From GCA-2683825 sp965662355 (GTDB lineage: Bacteria > Planctomycetota > UBA1135 > GCA-002686595), in NCBI GenBank assembly GCA_965662355.1, contig CBFIHP010000014.1, positions 62,001 through 126,000 on the forward strand: a stretch of DNA of 64,000 bases, in the 5' to 3' direction. Shown here in pieces: positions 8,196 through 16,391 of this stretch. The position numbers were made by a program, and so were the translations under genes. Position 1 is the first letter of the stretch. The number at the start of each line of letters is the position of its first letter. The notes beneath the pieces were generated by a model. That model saw only the letters and a list, made by a program, of their open reading frames with translations. It was not told the origin of the DNA and did not search any database.

Positions 8196-10559
8196 ATGAT
8201 ATCTAGTTCTCAAAGAGCCACGCTCTCCCTTGTTCGCCATCCGCTGACAGTGACTTTACTCGTGTGTTTCTCCCTCGCAATCGCGCGCGGGCAGGAGAGC
8301 CAGGTCAGGACCAAGAAGGTCGATGGTTTCGGCGGCGTCATCGCCAAGAAGTATGAAGACTCCAAGGAATGGTGGGCGCCACCGGCCGGCGCCCCGGAGG
8401 GCGCACCGAATGTGCTGATCCTTCTCCTCGATGACGTCGGCTTCGCCCAGTTCGGATCCTTCGGTGGGCTGATCGAAACTCCGAATATCGATCGTCTGGC
8501 CAGCAACGGATTGCGCTTCAATAACTTCCATACGACGGCCCTGTGCTCGCCTTCGCGCGCGACCCTGATGGCCGGACGCTATCCGCACAGCATCGGCCTG
8601 GGCAGTCACGCGCTGACCGCCATGGGCTTCCCCGGATACAACGCTATCGTCCCGGAGACGGCCAAGTCCGTGGCGAACTACTTGCAGGAGGGTGGCTATG
8701 TGAACTACGCCCTCGGCAAGTGGGACCACACTCCGCTATACGAAGTCTCGCAGGTCGGTCCCTTTCATCGTTGGCCCAGCGGAGAGGGTTTCGATCACGC
8801 CTACTCGTTCATGGCCGCGGACGTCCACCAGTTCATCCCCGTGATGTGGAACGATCACTCGCCCGAGGAGTACCGCAAGACGGAACACCTGGACAAGGAT
8901 CTCGCCGACCGTGCGATTCAGTGGATCACAGGACACAAGTCGCTCAAGTCCGAGGATCCGTTCATGATGCTCTGGGCCTCGGGCTCCATGCATTCCCCGC
9001 ACCATGCGCCCGAGGAGTACATCACGCGCTACCGCGGCAAGTTCGACATGGGCTGGGACAAGGCGCGCGAGCTGATTCTCGCAAACCAGAAACGTCTGGG
9101 TATCATCCCCCAGAACACGCGACTGACCGGGCGTATCGATGAGATCCCCGCCTGGGACTCGCTCGAGAAGAAAGAGCAGCTGCTCTACGCCCGCCAAATG
9201 GAGGTCTTCGCCGCCCAGATGGAACACGTCGATCACCAGATCGGCCGTATTATCGACACACTCGAGCGCATTGGCGAGCTCGACGACACGCTGATCTTCG
9301 TAACCGCTGACAACGGCGCCAGCGGCGAAGGCGGACTGGCCGGGACGTTCAACGAGACGTACGTATTGAACGGCCTGCAGACGGACTTCGATGCCAATTG
9401 GCGCAACTATCCCGACTGGGGCCGCGAGAACACCTACCCGCACTACCACGCGGGTTGGGCCATGGCCGGCAATGCCCCGTTCAAGTACTTCAAGCAGAGC
9501 GAGCACCGCGGCGGCCAGACGGACGCCCTGGTCGTGCACTGGCCCAATGGCATCAAGGCCAAAGGTGAGATTCGCACCCAGTTCCACCACATCGCCGATA
9601 TCGCCCCGACCATCCTCGAGGCGGCCAAGCTGAAGGTGCCCGCCGAGTACCACGGCATCGAGCAACAGCCGATGGACGGGACCTCGATGATGTACGCCTT
9701 CAACAATCCCGATGCACCGACCGCCAAGAAGCGTCAATACTTCGAGATGTTCGGCAACCGCGCCATCTGGGTCGATGGTTGGAAAGCGGTCTCGCTACAC
9801 GGCAAACGCATGCCCTGGAACGTCAACGTGACCATGCCCTTCGAAGACGACGTATGGGAGCTTTATCACACGGCCGAGGACTTCTCCGAAAGCACGGACC
9901 TGGCTGACAAGCATCCGGAGAAGCTCGCCGAGCTGCAGGCGATCTTCGACGAGGAGGCCTGGAAGTACAACGTGTACCCTCTCTACGACGACATGATCAA
10001 ACGCCTTACGGCGGTTAACGACGTGCTCTTCGGCGACCAGGAGGAATTCATCTACTACGCCCCAGGAGCCTTCCGAATCGCGGAGAAAGCCTCGGCTCCG
10101 GTCAAAGGGCGCTCCCACGAAATCACCACCACGATCGACCTGAAGGGCTATGAGGAAGGTGTCATCGTGGCCTGCGGCGGAATGACCGGCGGGTACACGA
10201 TGTTCATCAAGAACCACCGCCTGTACTTCGACTACAACTTCCTCGATGGCGTCTACTACTCCCTTGAGTCTCCAGAGCTCGAAGACGGCATGAACGAGCT
10301 GAAGTTCAAGTTCAGAGCGACCAAGATGTTCGGTGGTGTTGGCGAGCTGTACGTCAACGGCAAAAAGGTGGATGAGGTCGACATGCCACAGATGCATCGA
10401 AGCACCTATTCCCTGGCCGAGACCTTCGACGTTGGCATCGACACGGGTACGCAGGTTTCGAAACTCTATAAGGGAACTTTCGAATTCACGGGCGAGCTCG
10501 ATCGCGTGGTCATCAATCTGGAACGCATTGCCAGAACCGAGGCAGGCGCGGGCAAGTAA
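8196..10559 (+). CDS. Secreted FGly-type arylsulfatase (AtsA-like)
   Basis: A 787-residue type I sulfatase. The ATG at 8196 begins a signal peptide (LLVCFSLAIARG); longer in-frame extensions lack one. Metal-binding Asp79-Asp80 lie in LLLDD, and the nucleophile motif CSPSR (117-121) has the Cys that is oxidised to formylglycine and the Arg that stabilises it. Length and the motif context (HTTALCSPSRATLMAGR) match the large arylsulfatase group containing mycobacterial AtsA; the C-terminal 200 residues look like a beta-rich domain. Cys-type sulfatases need a formylglycine-generating enzyme, which this window does not supply. It probably removes sulfate from polysaccharides or aryl sulfates in the periplasm. 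Confidence 0.88.
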   Translation: MISSSQRATLSLVRHPLTVTLLVCFSLAIARGQESQVRTKKVDGFGGVIAKKYEDSKEWWAPPAGAPEGAPNVLILLLDDVGFAQFGSFGGLIETPNIDRLASNGLRFNNFHTTALCSPSRATLMAGRYPHSIGLGSHALTAMGFPGYNAIVPETAKSVANYLQEGGYVNYALGKWDHTPLYEVSQVGPFHRWPSGEGFDHAYSFMAADVHQFIPVMWNDHSPEEYRKTEHLDKDLADRAIQWITGHKSLKSEDPFMMLWASGSMHSPHHAPEEYITRYRGKFDMGWDKARELILANQKRLGIIPQNTRLTGRIDEIPAWDSLEKKEQLLYARQMEVFAAQMEHVDHQIGRIIDTLERIGELDDTLIFVTADNGASGEGGLAGTFNETYVLNGLQTDFDANWRNYPDWGRENTYPHYHAGWAMAGNAPFKYFKQSEHRGGQTDALVVHWPNGIKAKGEIRTQFHHIADIAPTILEAAKLKVPAEYHGIEQQPMDGTSMMYAFNNPDAPTAKKRQYFEMFGNRAIWVDGWKAVSLHGKRMPWNVNVTMPFEDDVWELYHTAEDFSESTDLADKHPEKLAELQAIFDEEAWKYNVYPLYDDMIKRLTAVNDVLFGDQEEFIYYAPGAFRIAEKASAPVKGRSHEITTTIDLKGYEEGVIVACGGMTGGYTMFIKNHRLYFDYNFLDGVYYSLESPELEDGMNELKFKFRATKMFGGVGELYVNGKKVDEVDMPQMHRSTYSLAETFDVGIDTGTQVSKLYKGTFEFTGELDRVVINLERIARTEAGAGK

Positions 10560-10570
10560 TACGCAATTTC

Positions 10571-10620
10571 GTGCCGGGTGCCTCTCCCCACTCACCGAGG
10601 TATGGAGAAGTGTCCGGCAC
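10571..10620. terminator. Imperfect inverted repeat between convergent genes
   Basis: Arms at 10571-10587 and 10604-10620 pair at 13 of 17 positions, with GTGCCGG/CCGGCAC at the outer ends and a 16-base loop. It lies just past the sulfatase stop and faces a gene on the other strand, so a bidirectional stop signal is reasonable. No T-tract is seen. Confidence 0.4.
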
Positions 10621-10630
10621 GGTATCAGGT

Positions 10631-10662
10631 GCCTGGCCAGGAATAGAATCCATTGGCCAGGC
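10631..10662. terminator. Perfect 9-bp inverted repeat between convergent genes
   Basis: GCCTGGCCA and TGGCCAGGC flank a 14-base AT-richer loop, directly next to the preceding inverted repeat. The two hairpins fill the gap between the sulfatase and the convergent phosphodiesterase-like gene. The GTGCCTGGC core recurs at 60331 as a palindrome, so a small dispersed element is also possible. Confidence 0.4.
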
Positions 10663-10718
10663 GCGTGGGGCCGGCGCTTCCTAATGAAGACCGACCGACC
10701 GTACCACCCGCTTCCGAC

Positions 10719-13112
10719 TCACGGCCCGGGCGTTCCCGTCACGCGCACCTCGTCCACGGCCCACCACCACGTGTTGCCCGGACTTGCAAAACGAAAGGCG
10801 AAGGCCACATTGCCTTCGAAAGCCGCGCGTGGAGCGGCGATCACGCGTTCGGCGTAAAAGGGCTCTTCGCCCGGGTCGAGCAAGGCTCCGGTCGAATACG
10901 AAAAGAGCGGCTCGGGCTCGAAGGTCAGACCCCCGTCGAGACTCAGAAGCACCTCTTGGGTCGCCGTGGAGACGACGGTTTCGGATTGGAAGTGAAGATA
11001 GACGGCGCCCATCGTGCTGCAATCAATAGCGGGCGTAATGAGGTGTTCGTTCTCGATGGGATCCGGGTTCGCGTCCGATTCCAGCATGGCGAAGTCGGGC
11101 GTCGGTCCAGGATGTGCTATGCGATTCACCCCACGCTCGCTGACGCTACCGGCCAGATAGCGCAGGCCCTTGTCGGTGGTGTGCCAGGTTTCGGTGCCGC
11201 TGTTTAGACCGACGAGCGTCCAGGCCCCCGGAATTCCGTTCGCGAATCCTTCGCTGGCGAACAGCTGTAGCGCTCCGCCGCTACCGAGGTCGACGTCGTC
11301 GACGATGATGTTGTCGACCGCAATCCACCAGTCCCAGTTGGGCTCAAAGTGGCGCAACCGAAAGCGAACGGAGGCCTGCCCTGCAGCCTGGGCTGTCAAG
11401 TCGACGTTCAGTCGGCCGAAGAAGCCATCCGCGTTCTGATGGGTCGCGAAGGGCGGCAGCGACCGCGCGGGGGCGACCCGTCGGAAGACGTTTTGCCAGA
11501 TCAAGCCGGCTGGATCCGCAGAAACGTCGATGTCGAAAACGGCCTCGCCGTTGTTGTTCAGCTGGGCACTGCAGTCGAGGTGCAACCATACCTGGGCCAG
11601 CCCCTGACAGTCGATAGGGGGACTGCGCAGGTCGTGGGACATGCCGCTGCCCGGTGGGTTCCCGACCGCCGCGCCTCCGAGATCGGAGTCGGAGATCAGG
11701 AAGCGGCCCGCCGAGGGACGTCCATCGAAGGTCGGTGGATTGGACTTGCCAGCGGGGTTCGTAACGGTCCAGGTGCTGTTCTCGAGGGGATTCGAAACAT
11801 CGATCACACTCCAGCCGGAGGCCAGCAATGCGGCGTCGCTTGCGTAGTCATCGAAGTCCTCCGCCAGGCGCACGTCACCGGTCGATAGAACCGCCCGCGC
11901 AACGAGCGGCGGACAGCTCGCGCCGGGCCGCGCTGTCGCCGCGATCAGTTCGTAGTCGAAGGCCGGATGTCCGACGAGGCCGGCGAGATCGGGACGATCG
12001 ACGTAGCTCGTCGCGTCACCGGCGAGCAAGGCCAAGCTCGCACCATTGCGAAACAACTCGTAGCCCACCGCGCCACCGGGCGTGGATTGCCAGCTCAGGG
12101 TCACCTGGCCGGTCAGGGAGTCGGCGCGTGCCAGGAACTGCGCGGGGCAGCCGATTCGATCCAGAACCGACTCGCCGTCAAGATCCCACTCGGACCGCGG
12201 TTGGACGCCCAGGTAAGCCATGGCCGTCACGGGGATGTCGTAGATGTCGGGCGGCGGCGAGAGCGTCTCGCCCGGTGGAACAGCTCCCCCGCTGGCGATG
12301 AGAAACGTGGTGCGCTCCTCCAGCGAGGATCCACCGTGGCTCGTTCCCAGGCCGCCGTGGTCGGTGCTCACGAGCACGAGCCAAGCCTCCTGTCGACCCC
12401 GCGCGCCCGCCAGCCGCTGCTCGAGGGCCGTGAGCACCGTACCCACGTGCCCATCGGTCGTTTCGATGGCCGCAAGATAACCCGGCGACGTCGGCGAAAA
12501 GCCGCCGGCGTGCCCGGCCCCGTCCACGTCGTCGAAGTGGAGGAAGATCACGTCGGGCCGGGCGGCCGATAGCAGTAGATCGGTTGCCCGCGCAGCGACC
12601 GCCGCATCGGAGAGATTCCCGACGGAGATGTCGGCACCGCTCACGATCTCTGTTTGGATCGGCGTCCAGTGCACGAAGGAGGCCGCGAAGAGCCCCGGAC
12701 GCGCTTCCTTCAGTCGCGCGAAGAAATGCGGATAGTCCGTGAAGTTCGATCCGCCAAAGGAGTTGTCGAAGACCCCGTGTTTGGCGGGCGTAACACCCGT
12801 CAACATACTCGACCAGTTGGGGCCGCTCACGGTGGGCAGCACCGCCAGCGCTTGGTCGCTATAGGCCCCTTTCTCGATCAACGCATCCAGCTGTGGCGTG
12901 TTCGCCGCGGCCAGGGCGTCGGGGCGCACGCCATCGAGGCCGATCAAGAGCACCTTGGGTGCCGGCTCGAACCCGCGCTCGGCGAAGGCACTGGGCGGAG
13001 CACTCGTCGTGACTGTCTGTCGCGGTCCGGCAACGGCGACGCCGGATAGAAGGCAAGCGAAGGCGATAGGCACCCGGCGACAAAGGAGAGGGGAGCGTGC
13101 GGTGTACTGCAT
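10719..13112 (-). CDS. Secreted type I phosphodiesterase/alkaline phosphatase-superfamily enzyme with C-terminal adhesion-type domains
   Basis: A 797-residue exported protein. The ATG at 13112 begins a signal peptide (VPIAFACLLSGVAVAG). Residues about 52-350 are a nucleotide pyrophosphatase/phosphodiesterase fold: Asp60 in LIGLDGVRPDAL, a nucleophile region PTVSGPNW with Ser96 where related enzymes have Thr, FDDVDGAGHAGG, and the metal pair in STDHGG. A fibronectin III-like segment follows, then two similar beta-sandwich modules, each beginning with a FDD- or EGF-containing strand and ending with W(W)xAVD(E/N). These look like carbohydrate-binding or jelly-roll modules. Substrate is unknown, but extracellular phosphodiester or polysaccharide-linked substrates fit. 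Confidence 0.72.
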   Translation of the reverse strand: MQYTARSPLLCRRVPIAFACLLSGVAVAGPRQTVTTSAPPSAFAERGFEPAPKVLLIGLDGVRPDALAAANTPQLDALIEKGAYSDQALAVLPTVSGPNWSSMLTGVTPAKHGVFDNSFGGSNFTDYPHFFARLKEARPGLFAASFVHWTPIQTEIVSGADISVGNLSDAAVAARATDLLLSAARPDVIFLHFDDVDGAGHAGGFSPTSPGYLAAIETTDGHVGTVLTALEQRLAGARGRQEAWLVLVSTDHGGLGTSHGGSSLEERTTFLIASGGAVPPGETLSPPPDIYDIPVTAMAYLGVQPRSEWDLDGESVLDRIGCPAQFLARADSLTGQVTLSWQSTPGGAVGYELFRNGASLALLAGDATSYVDRPDLAGLVGHPAFDYELIAATARPGASCPPLVARAVLSTGDVRLAEDFDDYASDAALLASGWSVIDVSNPLENSTWTVTNPAGKSNPPTFDGRPSAGRFLISDSDLGGAAVGNPPGSGMSHDLRSPPIDCQGLAQVWLHLDCSAQLNNNGEAVFDIDVSADPAGLIWQNVFRRVAPARSLPPFATHQNADGFFGRLNVDLTAQAAGQASVRFRLRHFEPNWDWWIAVDNIIVDDVDLGSGGALQLFASEGFANGIPGAWTLVGLNSGTETWHTTDKGLRYLAGSVSERGVNRIAHPGPTPDFAMLESDANPDPIENEHLITPAIDCSTMGAVYLHFQSETVVSTATQEVLLSLDGGLTFEPEPLFSYSTGALLDPGEEPFYAERVIAAPRAAFEGNVAFAFRFASPGNTWWWAVDEVRVTGTPGP

Positions 13113-13409
13113 GTGGACGGTTGACCCAGACACCCATTCTACACTCTGTAACGGACCGTAGGCCCCATATGTCCGCCAAGGGCCGATGACAACGCCCAAG
13201 GCACTGCTCCCCTTGCATTCAGCGCGCGTCGGAGGCGGGGTCACGACTTTCACGCGCCGCCCATGGTGATGTCCGTCGGCATCAAAGCGGCGCGAGTTGC
13301 TTCGTCCTTCCAACTCGCACGCGCGCTCGGAACCGCGTCGGAATGGACCCCGGAAGCCCGACCCAAGATAAGAATTTTCAATGCGTTACAAGACGACTAA
13401 GCTCTCCCT

Positions 13410-16343
13410 GTGATCGGCATTCGAGACGGCACGGAAGCACTTCCCTTCGGCCCGGGGGCCGTCCCGAGGATTCCCTGGGGAGATGGAAAAGCGCTGGAGA
13501 GAATCGTGTTCGCGAGCCTCTTCCCCGTCGAGGGATCCCCGCACACGGACCGGATCGGGGTCCGAAGACGATCGCTCGAGGGTGAGTGGGGCGAGGTCAG
13601 CTTCGATCTCGGAGCCAGCGGATCGGCCCAGGAGCTCGCCTCGTTCTTCGAGAGTCGCCTGGTCATCACGAGCGAGTCCGCGAAGCTGGAGGCTCGCGCC
13701 GGCGAGTTGCTTCCCGCGGCCGGTTCCGAGCGCCTCGCCTGGGAGGACTTCGAGCGGATCTTCGGTGTGCCGGCGGAGACCGAGTCCAGACCTACGCCCG
13801 AACGTGTGCGTTCCGGAATCTCCCATGTCCTCGCCCGCGATCCGGCGCGCCTCGCGATCCTTGCCCACACCTTCGGAGCCGCCCAGGCCGCCCTGGTTCG
13901 TGAGGGCGATCCGGCAGGGGATCACATGGGGCTCTATCTCACCCTGTTGGAGTCGCCCTCGCGCGTCTTTCCGGGTGCTCGGGACGGAGCACTCAGCAGC
14001 GCCGTCAAGTCGTTCCCGAGCATCGAGGACGCGCTCGAGGAAGTCAGACCGCGGTGGACGATTCGCCGTGACCCGGAAACACCGCTCGAGCCGCTGGGCG
14101 TTCTCGTCCATGACGAAATTCAGCTGGATGAAACCGACAGACAACGCGTCGATGCCATCTTTCGAACGCATCTTCCCGAGGCGATCACTGAGATGCGTGG
14201 CGTCGAGGCCTGCTATCGCGAAGGACAGCACGGTGTCGCCACACGGATCGCGGATGGATTCGGGCGGCGCGAGCTCCGCCTGATCTACGCGCCGACCGGC
14301 ACCGGCAAGACGCTCGCTTATCTCGTGCCGATCATGATCTGGGCGCTTCGCAACGGAATCCGTGTCGGCGTGGCCACTTTCACGCGCGCTCTGCAAGAGC
14401 AGGCCATGGAGCGCGAGGTTCCGCTGGCCCAGCGGCTCCTGAAAAAGGCCGGCGTGGCCAGCGAAGTACGGGTCACCGTATTGAAAGGGAGAACGAACTA
14501 CCTCTGTTGGCGCGCGCTGCTATTACAAATCCCCGCCCTGGACGACGCGGGGATCGAGCAGCTGTCGTGGGCATGTCTCGTCGACTTCGCCCTGCGCGAC
14601 GACGTTGGCGACCTGGACCGCCACCGGCGCGTGCGACCGCTATACACACTCGACATCTCCGAGTGGAGCGCGGCGGACCAGAGATTCCTGCGACTCGTGC
14701 GCGCCGAGAGTGGTTGTTGCAGTTTCCCGGGCGACCGACAGACCTGCGCGGCCAATTCCGCGCGATATCGAGCTGAACGGGCCCACGTCGTCATCACCAA
14801 CCACGCCTTTGCGCTGGCCCGACGCGAGTTCTTCAAGCACCTGGTCTTCGACGAGTGCGAGCACCTGCACGACGTTGCACAAAGCGCCTTCAGCCACACG
14901 GTGGGCTTGCGCTCACTACGCGACTTGCTCGGGCGTTTCTATGGCAATGAAGCGAAACGGCCGTTGAACCGCATCGCCTCGCTGACGCCCCCGGAAAGCG
15001 AAACAGGACTTCTCTGCCGTTCCGCGATCGAGGCGCGTTGGCGAGCAAGCGAGGCCGCGATGGACTTGAATGACGCGCTCAGAGACTTCAAGCGCTGGCG
15101 CCAAGAGCACCAACGCGCGCGTACCGATCGCGATCAACACTCGCTCTTTCGCGAGTACGTGCTCAGAGAGCATGACGCGCGCGGGCTGACCAGTGCCCAT
15201 GGGATACTCAGTGCCAACCTCGGACAACTCGCCGCCACCTGCGCGCAGATGTCCGAGCTGCTCGAGAGCTCGATTCCGCCGCGCGAGCTGTCTCGTCTAC
15301 GACGCACCCTCGAGGTCCTGCGGCTCGAGCTGGACGAGCTGCGCGAGGGCGTCGAGGCTTGGATTCCACGCGGAGACAATGGCGTCGCGAAGTTCCGGGA
15401 GGAGACCTTCTACGACCTCGAACAGACGATGATCGGCGAGGACATCCTCGCCGCACGGGTACTGTTGCCGCACGAGTTCCTGGGACGTCGCTACTATCCC
15501 GACCTGGGCGGGGCCGTGATGCTCAGCGCGACCACGTGGTTGAAGGCGGGTTTCGAAGCCTCGGCGACGTACCTCGGTCTGGCCCGCGCCTCCGAACCCG
15601 CGCCGGAAGAGGAGCGCGAGCCGGCGATCGTCGAGACCTTTCGCGCACCGGAAGCCTTCGACTACTCGCGCGTCAGTGTCAGCGTGCCCCGCGACGCGCC
15701 CTCGGTGCGCGACAAGTACGAGTTCCTGGACTACACGCAGGGCTTCCTGAAACGCCTCGCGGGACGCACTCGCGGTCGCATTCTCGTGCTCTTCACCAAT
15801 GCCGAAGATCTCGCGCGCACGGGTCGAGCCCTCGAACCGTGGTTCCAGCAACAGGGGATCCCGCTCTGGTGGCAACGAATGAGCGGCACCAGTAAGGAGG
15901 AGCTCTCCCAGCTCTTCCGTAGAGAGCGCGACTCCGTTTTGCTCGGACTCGACACCTTCTGGTACGGCGCGGACTTTCCCGGCGAAACCCTCGAGCACCT
16001 AGTTCTGGTGCGCCTGCCCTACGGCGTCCCCGACCGCTATCACCACGCCCAATGCGCCACCCTCGGCGTCGGCAGCCAGCGCAATCAGATCTACATGCCA
16101 CGCGCGCTCGCCAAGTTCCGTCAGGGATTCGGACGGCTCATGCGGCGTGAATCGGATAAGGGCGCGATCTACTGCCTCGACAAACGACTGCTGGACCCGC
16201 GCCACCGCGCCTTCCTGAAAGAGCTACCGGTACGTTCAGCTTTCGATACCAGCGCAGAAGGTGCGGAACGCTCGGCGCCTTTGTTCGTCGGCGATACGGA
16301 AAGTTGTATCGAACGCGCCCTGGCGCACCTGGACAACGCATGA
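13410..16343 (+). CDS. Iron-sulfur DNA helicase of the XPD/DinG type with a long N-terminal extension
   Basis: A 977-residue superfamily 2 helicase. Walker A APTGTGKT lies near residues 294-301. Four cysteines between motifs I and II (one in NYLCWR, two in SGCC, one in RQTC) match the Fe-S cluster domain of XPD/DinG. Motif II reads DECE (about 481-484) instead of DEAH. Motif VI is QGFGRLMRR near residue 905, and the C-terminus matches the family. The first 290 residues have no domain I recognise and contain no exonuclease motif. It starts at a GTG and is divergent from the phosphodiesterase-like gene. Likely roles are R-loop or damaged-DNA processing. Confidence 0.82.
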   Translation: MIGIRDGTEALPFGPGAVPRIPWGDGKALERIVFASLFPVEGSPHTDRIGVRRRSLEGEWGEVSFDLGASGSAQELASFFESRLVITSESAKLEARAGELLPAAGSERLAWEDFERIFGVPAETESRPTPERVRSGISHVLARDPARLAILAHTFGAAQAALVREGDPAGDHMGLYLTLLESPSRVFPGARDGALSSAVKSFPSIEDALEEVRPRWTIRRDPETPLEPLGVLVHDEIQLDETDRQRVDAIFRTHLPEAITEMRGVEACYREGQHGVATRIADGFGRRELRLIYAPTGTGKTLAYLVPIMIWALRNGIRVGVATFTRALQEQAMEREVPLAQRLLKKAGVASEVRVTVLKGRTNYLCWRALLLQIPALDDAGIEQLSWACLVDFALRDDVGDLDRHRRVRPLYTLDISEWSAADQRFLRLVRAESGCCSFPGDRQTCAANSARYRAERAHVVITNHAFALARREFFKHLVFDECEHLHDVAQSAFSHTVGLRSLRDLLGRFYGNEAKRPLNRIASLTPPESETGLLCRSAIEARWRASEAAMDLNDALRDFKRWRQEHQRARTDRDQHSLFREYVLREHDARGLTSAHGILSANLGQLAATCAQMSELLESSIPPRELSRLRRTLEVLRLELDELREGVEAWIPRGDNGVAKFREETFYDLEQTMIGEDILAARVLLPHEFLGRRYYPDLGGAVMLSATTWLKAGFEASATYLGLARASEPAPEEEREPAIVETFRAPEAFDYSRVSVSVPRDAPSVRDKYEFLDYTQGFLKRLAGRTRGRILVLFTNAEDLARTGRALEPWFQQQGIPLWWQRMSGTSKEELSQLFRRERDSVLLGLDTFWYGADFPGETLEHLVLVRLPYGVPDRYHHAQCATLGVGSQRNQIYMPRALAKFRQGFGRLMRRESDKGAIYCLDKRLLDPRHRAFLKELPVRSAFDTSAEGAERSAPLFVGDTESCIERALAHLDNA

Positions 16344-16391
16344 GCACGCTGCCACTACGGAGCCAGACTCCGGTCTGCTGCGCAAAGAGCG

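Noticed and set aside
13263..13400. 45-codon ORF (plus strand) just upstream of and in the same frame as the helicase
   Set aside because: No ribosome-binding site, no recognisable features, and a TAA separates it from the helicase; probably chance in a divergent promoter region.
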